NCBI GenBank assembly: GCA_948567375.1
Contig: OX419755.1
Coordinates: forward strand, 5,771,001 to 5,835,000
Reading direction: 5' to 3'
DNA length: 64,000 nucleotides
Source of the DNA: Lunularia cruciata
Taxonomy: Eukaryota > Streptophyta > Marchantiopsida > Lunulariales > Lunulariaceae
Numbering within the stretch: position 1 is the stretch's first letter; each line of letters starts with the position of its first letter. Position numbers and translations under genes: made by a program. The notes below the pieces were generated by a model. It was not told where the DNA came from. It did not search any database and saw nothing but the letters and a program-made list of their open reading frames with translations. Below are positions 45,029-58,706 of the stretch, piece by piece.

Positions 45029-48000
45029 TATAATCCACTATATGATTAGATTCCCAAGATGGTCCAGTCAGCAAGGCTGCCTAGTTCATGGGTTTATTCC
45101 GTTCCACAATGTGTACTTGTCTTTGATATGAGTTTGCTTCACTCAGTAATTCATACTATGAGTATGTTTTGCTTATCATCCATTTTTCTGGTTATCCATT
45201 CCGCTTTCTTACTCTTTCCCACCTCCTTGGTCCTTGGTACACTTGGTACTTTGTTAAGAATTCTTGTCCACTTCCCCTCTTGTTCCCACATATTCGTACG
45301 AGAAGCAAGTTACATCCCACAACTATAGTTACCATTGTTTTCCTATCTAAATTGTATGCGTAGAAGAGATAGCCTCTTTGGACAAAGCTAAACTATTTGC
45401 AGATGCAATGGGAGGAATATTTGTTCTAGTAGTTGGATGTAATGTCCTCCTTAGTTCACAATCTTTGTTAATAGGTTCATTGCTTAACATCTGAAGATTA
45501 CTTCTTGAAGAAAATGATTTGCTTGTTGGAAGAAGCATGATAGAGGACCGTCCAAAAGACCCTTATAGGGCTTTGCCCTATAAGGGTTGCACAATAAAGT
45601 GGGTGTAGGTATCCTTGCAATTCAAGGAGGATCTCAATTTCGTAGAATGATCAGGAAGGTGAATAGTGTATGGCCCTGCTCCATGTACAAAAAGTGCATT
45701 CATAGGGTTCATCATTTCACTAAGAATGGATCTCTATGGTAAAACTGATAAGCAAGTAGTCTATAGGTGAAGTGTACTTTTTTCATGATAACTTATGAAA
45801 GTGATGCAGTTGGCGAAGGTGGTTATATTAATTTAGGTTAATAGGGTAGGTTCAAAGAGCAACGGGGGAGGTTCCAGGCACAAGGAGCTGAGAAGTGAGA
45901 ATAAACGAGGACAGGTAGGACGGAAGCGCCAATTCAATTCATAAAAGAATGGTGTTGAATCCTACAAACGCAAGGCATATCATGCAGAAGAGATCAAATT
46001 GAAGCACACACCGCCCAGTGGCAAATTCAGGATTGATTTCCCAGATTGAATTTCAAAGTATCAAGGGGCCCGCCCTCTCCAGGAGGAGATGCTCACGGAG
46101 AGGTCGTGCTGTGGTCTCAGCCCGATAGAATCGGTGGGAAGCAGAGGTGCTTTACTTAGTTGTGGCTGATTACCCAGGAATGTATTATATTATGCGCTCT
46201 GAACAGCAGCACATGAACATTTCTGCCCTCCACTGTAGCAGCAGTAACATGTTGACTTTAGATTCTGGGTCTCTCGGAGTCAATTTCAAGCTCGGCACCC
46301 CGAAATCACGGTGCATCATCATGAGTCTGACTCATGATGATGGACCTCTGACATGTAATCTCGCCTCAAATGAAAATTGATATGCATGACCTAATTCCCC
46401 TAGTTGTACCTCCACGGGTTCAATTCTCCCCACCACTTTGGCTTGAGGGCACCTCTAGCACACGCACTTAGCCGATTGATCCTGCATCGTATATACAGTG
46501 CGCACCGTTTGGCATCATTCAACTCACAAGGTATTGAGGGATATCCTCAAAGTAGTCTATGTCCGATACAGAACTCAACTGACAAGCGGCCAGACTGGAC
46601 ATGATGCCCTACAGGAGATTGATATATGGGGTGTAACCGGTAGACTTCTTCTAGAATGTTGCCTGGCCTTTAGCTCATGGGTGGTGCCACGGAACAATAC
46701 GATGTGACCAGCCCCGTTGCGATGTGGCAAATATGCTGCACGAGCTTATACATTAGGGGGATTTTAGTTTTAGTTTTATGAAATTCTGTATATTTTTCTT
46801 TAGATTATTACAAAACATTGATTAAATAGGTACGAGATGCAGGCAGGAGGAAGAAACAGTCTCACTACAGAGTCCTGGCCAAGTTCCTGATAACCCCGAA
46901 CTGCATGCAACAAAATTCTTCTCTTGAGACGAGTCTTCCAAGCTGACGATAGATGGCGGCAAAGGTCTTCAAGGCCATCCCCTTCATACCGTGGGCGTAC
47001 AAAAAGATAAAGTTAAATAATACCACACGGAGTGGTTTCTGACCTAGACATAATAACATGCTTCCCTGTCCCTAACAAAAATATAAAAATGAAAAAAAAT
47101 TACACTTTTGAGAAAAGCTGGATTGTTACAATCATATCGTCAAAACACATCCACTCTACCCGAAAGAATCAAGGTGATGTTCACCAACCTTTGTCTACTA
47201 TAGCCAACAACTCCAAAACTTAACATAGAAAAAGTGAGCTCTTTACCATAGCCAACAACTCCAAAGCTCAACATAGAAAAAGTGAACTCTTTGAAGCTGC
47301 ACTTCTAAAATACCTCCACTTTGGAGTAGCCAAGAATGCAACAGTAACATTGTATCTTATAACATTGTATCTTATGGACCATTTGAAGGTGGGGACGATA
47401 GCTCAACAACCTTTTTCTACCATAGCCAACAACTCCAAAACTTAACATAGAAAAAGTGAGCTCTTTACCATAGCCAACAACTCCAAAGCTCAACATAGAA
47501 AAAGTGAACTCTTTGAAGCTGCACTTTTAAAATACCTCCACTTTGGAGTAGCCAAGAATGCAACAGTAACATTTTATCTTATAACATTGTATCTTATGGA
47601 CCATTTGAAGGCGGGGACGATAGCTCAACGATGCAATCAGTCAAGCAAATATGCACATCTCAAATGTATGATGATCGCATATGTTTGTACAAAATCAAAA
47701 ATAGTTGTACATAACACTAAGGCTTTTAAGTTCATTTACATGTTTATTTCAACAAACTCGAGGTAAGAGATTCTAAGAAGTAATCTAAATCCCACACAGC
47801 AATTAAGTATGATAAATTTCTGAAGACATCCTCCCTCAATCTCACATTCATACTATTGGAATATGGATACTTTTGCTCCGTGCATAGTTCCAGTAAGTGG
47901 CCACTCCACATTGACCCTACCATGGAGAAAAAAACCTCAACTACAAGATTCAGGCAACTTGGTAGTTTGGGACATCTCTGAAATTGTCATTCATTTTGAA

Positions 48001-49416
48001 ATTTTCTTTCATATTCTCTCACGAAGGACAAAATAGAGTTCTCATAAAGAACCTTTTCTCTTTTGCGAGGAACCACTACACTTCCATGATGTACTATGTA
48101 AAACGGGGAGATTGCTTGATGACAACGCGGGAAAAGATTAGGGTCTTATTGTGCGTCCTGAGTTTCCTGCCCAATCTGCCGGGAATTGCTGTGAGATCTT
48201 TTATGATTGTTGGAAGTTCTTTGTAGGCTCATGGGGGCATAGGATCCACTGTGTAATCTTTACAACAGAGAGAAGGGTATACGTACACCATATCCGATTG
48301 AGCAAGGTATGAAACCTGTGACATTTGAGGCTAGTAGCTTTCGCTCAAAGAGTAAATAAGAACGACAGTGTACCGTTATACTTCAAAGTTTTTGTATTAA
48401 CATATTTTTCTTCATCGTAAACTGGCACAACAGCTGTTGCCTTTCAGTGTTTGGATCATCTTAAGGCTTTGGTGCAAGAATCCTGAGCCAATTTGGGAAA
48501 GGAGATGGTGTTATGGATCTGTCTCTACCAACTTCTGCACATGGGAGTGGATTCTTTCAAGCTCCTCGTTTCCTGTATCCTGTTGTCACATACAGGTCAT
48601 CTACATGGACTGAATCATATATCTAAGTAGATAATTAGAATTAGAGTCTAATAAGGGAGACGCCCAAGATTCCGAGTATCCTCAGCCCAGTGGCATACGG
48701 GCTGAGCTGAGTATTGAGTGTTTCAAAAGCTTTAGTGGTGGTCATGGTTGACTTTTTGTACCAGAGCTATAAGTTCAACTTCTCACAGATCGTTGATATA
48801 GGGTTTACCTCCATGTACATATACATAGCTGCGTCTTCGTGTCTCCCTCCCACGACGAGGAGAGGAGTGTCAAGAGTTTCAAAATGTCTAGTAGTTAGGG
48901 GATCCCTGGGTCAGATCGCTCTATGTTTCCGGGTGCTGAGGAGTGTTGTCCGAGTCTTTTACATGCATGGCCTCCGAGTACGTTCGATTGGAGTTCACGA
49001 GGTGACTAAACTCCATTACTGAGTCCACGTGGAGCATGTGGTACCTGGTTTTATCCCTGTCAGTTCCTATTCCATGTCGGAAATGAGGCAATGCAAAAGC
49101 AAAATCAGAGTAGACTACAATAGGTATGATGCTACCGTGCACTTGCATTTGAACACGTAGCTCCACTACAGAGTGCCTTGACTTCTCAAAGTTGCTTGTG
49201 GCCATGTCATCTAGGTCATCTGCATTCGTATCCTAAATGACAGCACAGTGAATTGTCAAATGCTGTGCTAAAATGTGTATTATACCGTCAAGTCTTGTAT
49301 CCGCCACATTGCATTCTAATAGTGAGCAATTTACTTTCTCACCGATGAATTACCGAATTGAAGCGGACTTCATATTCCAAACCTAAATTAGTATCTGTGT
49401 GAACCATTAATAGGTA
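45029..49416. other. Non-coding DNA upstream of HNL-B
   Basis: It matches 15614-20368 with several percent divergence. Differences include the missing 17346-18222 block, a 222-bp tandem duplication (47194-47630) and an extra segment of about 122 bp (48294-48416). No gene recognised. Confidence 0.55.
47194..47630. repeat. 222-bp tandem duplication specific to unit B
   Basis: Two copies with a period of 222 bp (GGGGACGATAGCTCAAC at 47391 and 47613). Inside each copy an approximately 49-bp piece, CATAGCCAACAACTCCAAA and following, is itself repeated. Unit A has a single, shorter counterpart at about 18540-18690. Confidence 0.85.
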
Positions 49417-49459
49417 GCAAGCTTCACACAGATACTAGCAGTATCTGTGTGAAGCTTGC
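49417..49459. repeat. Perfect 20-bp inverted repeat (hairpin), unit B
   Basis: Same arms and AGC loop as 20369-20411, without a single change although the flanking DNA differs at several positions. Confidence 0.85.
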
Positions 49460-49786
49460 GCTCCTCCATGGTCGATTGCTGAATGCGGTAATAACTCCAG
49501 AACTCCTTTCCACGCATGCAGATTGAATACTTGGAACAAAATCAATCGTGAGCCACAACAGGAGAATTGGTGAACATGAGTTGCCAGACAGCAAGCAGGA
49601 GGAGGTTGTGTGAGACACAGTGACCCCGGTGCAACACCAGTTACGGTGATGACTCGATCACAATCTCCGCAACTGAGCCGCAAATGCCAAAGTCCATGAC
49701 CATGTCCACCAGTTGCCATCTTGGTGGGGTGGAGCTGATCGATACCTCGAAGCTCGTCTACAAAGGTACGGAACATTCTAACCTTC

Positions 49787-52700
49787 ATGTTAAGAGTTTA
49801 TCCGGACGGTGAGTGTTCTTAGATTAGCTTGGACTATCTCACCTGTAGTTCTTTCGGTATAAGATTCAGCGGAACAGAGGTCCTGAAAGACGTCACTTAC
49901 TGCGAGGGTTCATTCCAAGGGGCTGTGCAAATGGAACTACACAAGGTCTTGTGAACCAGTATTAGTTGCCAAAGAACCGCTGGACAAGCCAAGCATCTTC
50001 AATGAATTCCGTCGTATTTTCTTGCAGATGATGCTCTGTCACTGAAAACACTTTCGTATTGATTTCTCTGTTCGTCCAAATGAAACCTCGCGTAAAATGT
50101 TTGAGTCTTATCCTTTTCGCTTATATTCGAGTTGCTGCAAAACAACTCCATCATGAACTTGATTCATTATGTAGAGATGTGATTTATATCTACGAGTGTC
50201 TGAGAATGTAAGAGCTCATATGCCGCATAACGTTTGATGTTTAGAACCTCCTTCCGAAATCCAGAGGACGTATGCTTCAGGGAGTCACAGTGGAGCCTCT
50301 TCATCTAAGTGCACAAGGGTGAGAAATCTTCGGAAACAGATTGGCAACTGGAATTGATCACAACTTTTTGTCACCTAGAGCTAGTATCTAGTATGCTCTT
50401 AGTACAATGCTAATTTCCTGTTTCACTCCTTCATGCGTTGTGAAGCTCTGCTTTTCCTCCGTGCTTCAATTTCTTCGTGTGTATTGCCCGCTTAGTGTGA
50501 AGTCCACGCTCTTTCTACTTCCCTTTGCTGAATTTGTAGATTCAAAGAACGCCCGAGTATCTAATTGGCACCCGTCTTAATCTTCCCGTGTCCAGCTTAA
50601 TGATTCGGTTTTCGAATTACACGCTCCAACGGAAGCAACAATTGATGTGCTGTTCTTCCACGGTTTTCAGCTAGATCACAACCCAAATCTGCATCTTTCC
50701 ACCTGGACATGTTCTGATGGGTCTATTTGGCCACAATCTTGGCTACCTGAAGCATTTCCCACAGCACGTATCTTGACCATATCTTACGACTCCTCTTTGA
50801 GGAAAACCGAGAAAAATGGGAGGATGGATCTTTACGTGATAGCGGAGAGCTTACTACACAATCTATTTCTGGAAAATGTAGGTGTAGATCGACTCGTAAT
50901 ACTAGTCGGTCATAGTCTTGGCGGTTTAGTCATCAAGGAGTTGTGTGAACAAGCTTATAGGTGTCATATGCATGAAGATAAGCCGAAGAATTTTCTTCGA
51001 AATGTCGGGGCCATTTTCTTCTACGGTACACCTCACATCGGAGCCCCATTCGCAAACTCCTTGAAAAAGGATTATGGAGTTAATGCTCGCGGAGAGCTCG
51101 TGAGATACTTAGAAGTTTTCAACAATGATCTATCAAGACTTCACGACAAATTCCAGAAACTGGTTACCGAATATCCACAGTGGCGCATAGCTGGAGTGGG
51201 AGAATCGAGGAAGACTGATCTGGTCAGTAGTCAGTACCTAAACTTCTGGGAGGCACCTCTGTTTCATGATTGAAACCAATTCAAATCATATAATGCGTTT
51301 ACGGGATGCATTAGCTATCTGATATGATCGGTTCAGTTAAGGTGGGAATCTCGTCATGGTCCTCTCAATTCAGCGATGGAGTTCCACGATATGGATCCCT
51401 CACGTTCTGCAAGTGCATTCGGTCTGAACTTCTGACCGACTTCATGGTCATCAAATGTATGCAGGGCTCCGGGACGACCGATCTTGTAGTGCCTGAGGCG
51501 TCGGCAAGATGGGGGGATTTCATGCTCATCGACGAAGATCATTTCTCCCTATGTCAACCTCAAGGCAAAGACCGCACTAATTATCGACGGTTGGTCGATT
51601 TCATCCGGGAAGCTCAGCAGGAGGTACAAGTTCTGTACCTACGTCTATGATATATTAGAAATGAAAGGGGCTTTTCGTCCTCATTACACTAAGAACTTCC
51701 AAATTCCGGAGCTGGCTTTTGACTGTATTTAACCCGAACAAATGCAACATACTTAATATGTGTGCAGGCTGCGAGATACATCAGGCACGAAGGAGATCAA
51801 GCAGAACTTTGTCGGGCTGATCTACAGCCAATTCCCCTGTATGCCGTTGGTTTGAATCGTTTAGTGAAGAAGATCGAGAGGTTGCTGGAGACAGAATCCG
51901 TCGTGGGATTGTGGGGAATGGGCGGTGTAGGCAAGACTACACTAGCGAAGGCTGTTTTCAATGAATTAAGTTCCCAATTCGAATATACTCTCTTTGCGGA
52001 TGTGGTAAAAGAGATTTCTGGCGATGTGGAAAAACTAGAAAAGAAGTTGCTATCCAAGGTAAACCACTATGGCAAGGAGGAGCCGAAAATAAGCTGGAAC
52101 CACCTGCGCGGGAAGAAAACACTTGTCATCATGGATGATGTTGCTACAGAAAGGGATACAACTTTGGTTGTCAAGTGGTGTACGCGTGGTGGAACTGAGA
52201 GCAAGTTCATCTTGACGTCTCGTGATAGAGGATTCTTAAACAGATTGGATAAGATCTATATACACGAGGTGAAAAGTTTAGACCCTGAAATGTCGAAAGA
52301 TTTATTCATAAGTCATGCCTTCTCTGGGAACCGTTCCCCGCCGGAATCGTTGATGATTTTCGTGGACAAGATTGTCCAGAAATGCGAGGGACTTCCCCTG
52401 ACACTGGAAGTCCTCGGTAAATTTCTCAAGACAGCTAGCGCTGATCGGGTAGATTTGTGGGAGCAGACTTCGAACGCGCTTGGGGGTGCAGAAATTGAGG
52501 ACGGACTGCACGAGGTGTGGCCAAAATTGAAATTGAGCTATGATAGTCTCAAACCTGCAGCGCAGCAAATGTTTCTTGATGCCGCATCCTTCTTTTCCGT
52601 TAGCGAGGTGGTAGATGTCGGCATGGGACGACCCGTGAGAGCCCATGGTGTGTATCACGTTGCCAATGCTTTCCCTTTACTGATGGCCACCTTTTCGACT

Positions 52701-54938
52701 GGGTTGAGTCTTAGAGAAGCAAAAGCTTCTTGGGAGGTACAGTTCAAGAATTCAACCATATTATGGCAAACTCTGGTGGACAGGTCTCTCGTTTATGATG
52801 TGAGAGATGATTCTCCCGTGCGAGTGCATGAACACCTGAGAACTCTGGCTCTGAAGGTAGGAGCCGCAAAGAGGTTACAATTACCCTCATCATCGGCTTT
52901 GGCCGATTACGAAACAGCACGTCAGGTCAGCATTTCTTCTGAAGCCAACTTTAGTTCTAGGTACTTGGAATTTAGATTTGCTTGTTCCCGTTGTGGCATA
53001 GATTCACAGGTAACCATATTTTTTCATGTTCATGATGATATGCATCCTGCATTGAGTTTTACTCCATCACATCATCCAATGTCAGGATATGCCCTCTAGA
53101 TACTCTTTCATGGGGAAGGGAATGATCGTACTGTCCTGTAACCGAGAGATAGTGTGGATTCCTGTGCGGTAGAGAACTGCTGCAGTAAAAGTATTTTTGG
53201 GAGACATTACTTACAAATGGAGCGTGGTGAATATGGATGGCAGGAAATTGTCTCGCTACAGATTCAGTGCCAAGGACATGCCGAGTTAGACTTAGACATA
53301 GCCACCGTTCAGAAAATGAAAAATCTGCGATATGTGGAGTTGATTAAGTGCAATTTGGTAAGAAACGTACGGTCGTTATCGCGAGCAACCCTGCCCGCTG
53401 CACTCGTCGTCTTCAAATCGACCTCGAGTGTGGACTGCAGCAGCATCTCTTTTGCAACGTGCAACAATCTCACTTGTCTTGACGTAGAGCATGTTTCATG
53501 GGAGCATCTACCAGATTCTTTTGGCCAACTGAAGTCGCTTCAAACTCTTAAACTGGGGGCGCCCAATCTTGTGAGATTGCCCGATGCATTTGGTAAGCTG
53601 GAGGCCCTCCGGGTACTAAAGCTGAGCTGCATGCTGCTGAAGTGCTTGCCAGAATCGTTTGGGAAGTTGAGACGCTTGGAGCATTTGGTCCTTAATTGCC
53701 CAGAGCTTCAGCGCTTGCCGGATTCTGTCAGCCAACTCAAGGCACTTAAGACACTCTATCTCCAATGGCAGATTTCGGAATTTAACTACAGATTGAAACA
53801 GCGCTCGCGAGGGTGTCTTACCACGCATATCCCGTTCTCGGCGTGTGGTTTCGCGCCGACGATAGGCACTTTTGGAACCTATCCTCCGTGGAGAGCGTCT
53901 GAATCATTGGGAGGACTCGAAGATCTGGCTCTGGAAGAGATGGTTTTGGTAAGTTGTTATACTGAAGCACTCGACGATAGTTTTGGGAATTTAATCCATC
54001 TGCGAGCTCTCTCTCTCGGGAGTTGTGATGACCTGCGAGCCTTGCCGTCTACATTTGGGAAGCTAACCATGTTAGAATATCTGGGGATTGAAGGCGCATC
54101 ACGTCTTGAAACCTTACCCGATAGTATTCAGAATTTGCAACTTCTAAACAATATTCACCTGGATGGAGTGGGTAGACATACCAACTTTCAGTTACCAGAA
54201 ACTATAGGACAATTACCCGCCCTAAAGTTCCTGTGTGTAAAGGACTCAAACCTCACTGAGTTTCCCACTTTACAGTGTGCAACTGGCATGAAGCAACTGA
54301 TTCTATCGGACCTTCCCAAGCTTGTGACTATACGTGACCAACCATTCTCCAGGTTAGATTATCTTGATGTTTCAGATACACCCTCTCTAGAGATATTCCC
54401 AAATTTAGGTACATTTACGACTCTCAAAACTTTGCATATAGGTGGTGCACCCAAAATACTTACTCTTCCCGATATGTGTTTGCCGAATGTGACCGACCTT
54501 CGCTTCTGGAATTTAAACGTTGCCGAACTCCCTAGTTTCAGCAGCCTACTTTCTCTCACCTTATTGAGTCTAGTTAGGTTACCCAATCTTACAATATTAC
54601 CTGAATTGAAACTTTGTAAACTGTTGAGGAAACTTAAACTCGTCGCTTTAGACGGTCTCAAGAAAATTCCCAGTTTACAGGAGCTCACTTCGGTGCGGAA
54701 TTTGAGGATCCTCACATTACCGGAACTCGAGGCTTTTCCCGAAGTCCACCTGCTCTCTTTGGAGAAGATGAAGTTGAGTTATCTTCCAGGACTTGCGGTA
54801 TTGCCTTGTTGGCTGGAACATGCCAGTGATACTTTGCAATCCAAAGACAAGTTGATAAAGCTCACTTTCACAAATAATAGGGTCGTAGACACTACCATTT
54901 TGCCCTACTTTTATTTTACCATGGACATTGTATCATGA
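49787..54938 (+). CDS. HNL-type immune receptor B, start probably disrupted
   Basis: Paralogue of HNL-A. By alignment the exons are 49787-49808, 50596-51222, 51465-51623 and 51768-about 52968, then the final LRR exon ending at 54938. All hydrolase (FFHGF, GHSLGG, DEDHFSLCQP) and NB-ARC motifs (GMGGVGKTT, LVIMDD, FILTSRDRG, CEGLPLTLEVLG, VHEHL) are present, and the NB-ARC to LRR junction keeps about 17 codons lost in A (near 52620-52715). An extra A at the start of exon 2 (CTTAATGAT against CTTATGAT) gives a stop right after the junction, and the alternative ATG used in A is ATT here (50642). Unless another acceptor or start is used, the N-terminus is not translated. The LRR exon is 34 codons longer in its open part and differs strongly at 53755-53965. 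Confidence 0.75.
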
Positions 54939-57855
54939 TTTAGTATTAGAGTAGCTTTGCAGCCCAACTACTTGTAACTGCAAGGGGTATCCATTTTTGT
55001 AAAGTGCCGTGACTCTTATTCTTGAATGAATCGATTTGAAATTTGTATTTAGGATGCGGTATTTAGTTTATAAAATCGTTAATTTTGTTACTTCTTTTAA
55101 ATGTAGAGTCACTGTGCTGAAATTGCTTCTTTCTAATTCCACCTGAGTGGTGATTAATTTTAGCTTCTCCCTGTCATCCACCTATCCCTAAAGTAGTTCT
55201 GGACTGTTCAAGGGCCAGATCCTTTTCATAAATATCTACAATAGATTGAAGATATGTCTATTAGCACAACGCCAAAAGTTGACATTCAGATTCATAGCAC
55301 GACGTCCTCTCTGCTCTCGTGCTGGGACTACATCTCTATATCTAAGAAATCTTTTAAATCTCAAGATTGAATTTGGAAGCCAGCACATCGGGATCATCGA
55401 ATCGTTTGTATTAGGAAAATCCGTATTTGGAAGAACCAGAATATTAATTCCAAAAGAGATTTAAGGTAAAAATTCTACATATATAGAAAGCAAGATTAAA
55501 CTAATTTATGATTCATTAACAAGACCTAGTGCCTATAAGACTGGTGTAAAACCTCTCCTCGCGGAAGTTCGTAATCATAAACTTGGTACTATATAAAAAA
55601 AATAAAAAAAATAAATGTTTTAGCATTTACGCTAAATTCACATGGCGATAAAGCACGGATGCTATGCGGTCGACTCATCTATCTAAAATTGCTCGTGATC
55701 GGTAAGATATTGGCGGTACTGTTATGCCCGCCTATGCAAGCAGACTCTATAGGGTTTCAAGAACCGTTTTTACGGAAGCTTTAATTTACTTTACGGTAAC
55801 GGGGATTTACCGTAAAGTTGTCCACGAGACTCAGTAAAGAAAAGCTGACGTGAAAATGAATACCTCGTAAAACTTGCTTTACCGGGCGACTGGTCGTTTC
55901 ATTTTTCAAGGAGAGGGTAAAATTAGGGGGTTTACAGAAGAATTAGGCCCTTGTATTGAAAAGTTGAAAAATTGCCATGTGTCACACAAAAATGAGTTTA
56001 AAATTAAATGTTGAATTTTGAATATCGTACGTGAAAAAGGGTTGCATAAGAGAGCTCAAAATCAAACACTTTGGGCGGTATATTTTTGGGTAGAAAGCAA
56101 AGTAGATTGATGTGTCAACATTTCTCTCTCAGTTGTGCATTTACATTTGAACATTTGGAGTGAGTCATGAGCGCCAACATCAATAAGCCAAGCAAATTGC
56201 TCTGACATTATGCCAAACTTGAAAGAATTGAGTGTGTTGTCTTGTGAGTTGAAGAAATTGATAAGAACATACTTTGATAAACATACTAGGATGAGCATAG
56301 AGGAGGAAATGGGAGGAAAAATTACTTTAAAAAAGAGAAGGAAATTTTTGACGAAGGTACTCCTTTGTCGGGAATTTCACATGCTTATCGTATCCCATTT
56401 AGTACTATTTCTTTAGATCGGAAGTTTTAGCTCAAAATTTTTCTCGAGTTTCTCCTCTTCCCTCTCAATAGTTCAACATGTTCTCAACATTTCTCAACTT
56501 GTCACTTCTCCTTCCTCTAGATCTCTACCAAATTTCTCAAGTTCCCCTCCTCCTTCTCTCTTGATGTCTTCAACCCTATCACATCTCCTTCCTCTCTATC
56601 TTTGCAAAATTTCTTGAGTTTCCCTAAACCCTCTCTCCTTTGAATGCCACAATTTTTTAAGTTTCTACATCTCTCTCTTCAACCCTATCAAGTTCCCTCT
56701 AGAGCTCATTGCAATATTCTATGGACTCTTTATAAATCCTTTCTCCCGAGCCACCCTCTAAAACCCCTATAAGTATATGTTTGTCCTTCTTCTTGAGAAT
56801 TTTGAAGTTTGAAGTCTTTACACTTTCACGAGTGCCTTCTCTTTGCATTAAGAATTACTCTCTAAACTTAGAACTGCTTTTGAATTGCTTTCTATATTGC
56901 ACAAGTTGTTATTCTTGCTCTTTTTTAATATCCCAAATTGAATATTTAAAAATGGTAAAGTTGTTCATATATATATAAAGATAAAAAATCTCACGTATAT
57001 ACATAGTAGATTTAAGATTTACTCCAAGATGTCCCATTAATTGGAATTTCCTTTTGGTAAATGTGATTCCTTGCCAAAATATTGTAGCATCTACACTCCC
57101 ACTCCTCGCTCGAACAGAACTATCTTAATATGAGCAAACTCATCTCTAATGTAACCCTATACAACATTAAAGTGAGTGGACTTATCATTAAATTGAGTAA
57201 CCCATCGATATACATTCAAAAAATTTATGTCAACAAGGAAGTCCAAAACCATGTAGAAAAATCATCAAACTCCTTTATTAATTTTAGATTTGTACAAAAA
57301 TCCACTAGGCTTGCAATTCTATGAAAGATAGCTTTCTACCACAAAAGCTCTGGTCTCTACTCAATATTGTTCATTATTTCTACTTAAAACTTAGTTGAAC
57401 TCATGCTTAAAGTCAACCTCTTCCTCTCCAAAGTCTTTGTCCTTTACCCACATATCAGTTTATTAATCAAAAGATTATGGAAGATGATACATGTCTTGAT
57501 CCATCAAAAAAGATGAGAGTTTCTACTTCTTCTTTTTTATTTAATTGCACTCTCAATTCACATAAAGAATGGTATCTACCTATTTGAATACCAATACAAT
57601 GTCCATACAGTGCCACAAAGGTTAACATCTATTATTTAAAAGAAGGTTCATAAGCACATAACCAGAATCCCCCCCCCCCCTCCCACAAAAGATATTGATG
57701 GCATTTCAAAGCATGGTATACTCCCCTTGTGTTTAGTTCCAGCCAAAGCTCCAATCTCTTTAGACATATCATGTCGTCGCAAGAGCCTGATATATTTGGA
57801 AACACACAAAGGAAGTCAATTATGAGCACAATCACAATCATATGCAAGCACATGA
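54939..57855. other. Non-coding DNA downstream of HNL-B
   Basis: Equivalent of 25801-28699. From about 55504 onward it is nearly identical to unit A; single differences seen are near 56715 and the C-run length. No gene recognised. Confidence 0.55.
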
Positions 57856-58387
57856 GAAAAATGTATCCATGTAAGTGAATCTCACAATGAAAATGGGTTT
57901 GCCCTATCACACCAAATTGCATTGCATCTGTATGGGGGATGCCTCCCAAGAACTATCACAATTTCATGAGCAGAGGTGGTTGCAAGATCACCCCTAGCTT
58001 CAAACACATTTGGTGCTATACATGAAAAATGGCATGGACTCCTTATTTGGTGCCATTTGCATGTGCTTCAACCAAGATCCTCCACACCAATAGGAGCTAA
58101 TGAAGCAACCTTGCTCAACTGATGACTCAAGAGCTAGAACGTATCAAGGACCCATTAGTAGAAAGTGGAAGGGGGAGGCCAACCAGTTTGCTAAATAAGC
58201 TACCCTTGCCATCAACTAAGCAGGATTTATCAGGATTCAGGATTGTCAACCTAAAGCTGAAAGTTGGGTGCCATTGTGGTATCTATCATGTTCTTGGGAC
58301 TAGAAATCATGCTAGGAATTTCCCTATGAAAAGGAGCATGCATATAGTCACCCTTAAACAATAAGCACGGTGCTTGCCCTTTTCTCT
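57856..58387 (+). pseudogene. Truncated MULE transposase 3' fragment, unit B
   Basis: Same fragment as 28700-29231, with the same 5' truncation point and the same junction at CTCT (58384-58387) to the gypsy 5' LTR. The open part at 58122-58364 is identical in protein to that of unit A. Confidence 0.75.
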
Positions 58388-58706
58388 TCTCATGCCATTG
58401 GTAGTGTCGGATCTAGATTGCTCTGACACTGGAGTTCCAATGATAGTAGTTAGAGTTATTTTAGCAGTATCTCAGAGACTACTTTCCGACGGTCAGATTT
58501 TGTGTTCAGGGTACTGACTTCACGGTAGGGCCCATCGTGAAGTCAGTAACTGTCAGTCAGTGAAGTCACTTTGCACCATTTGTATCATTGAGTGTACCGT
58601 CAATGGGACCGTTAGGATTTCAAAGCTAGCTTGAGTCCAAGGGGTATAGTTTCAAAGTGAGCCGAGAGAGCTCACCTCTTTGATGTTGAGCCTTCGAGTT
58701 CTTGGC
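58388..58706 (+). mobile_element. Second copy of the gypsy element, 5' LTR left part
   Basis: Matches 29232-29550 with about one substitution (near 58547) and is split at the same base by the chromovirus. The rest of the gypsy element, including the methyltransferase, should follow beyond the window. Confidence 0.8.
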
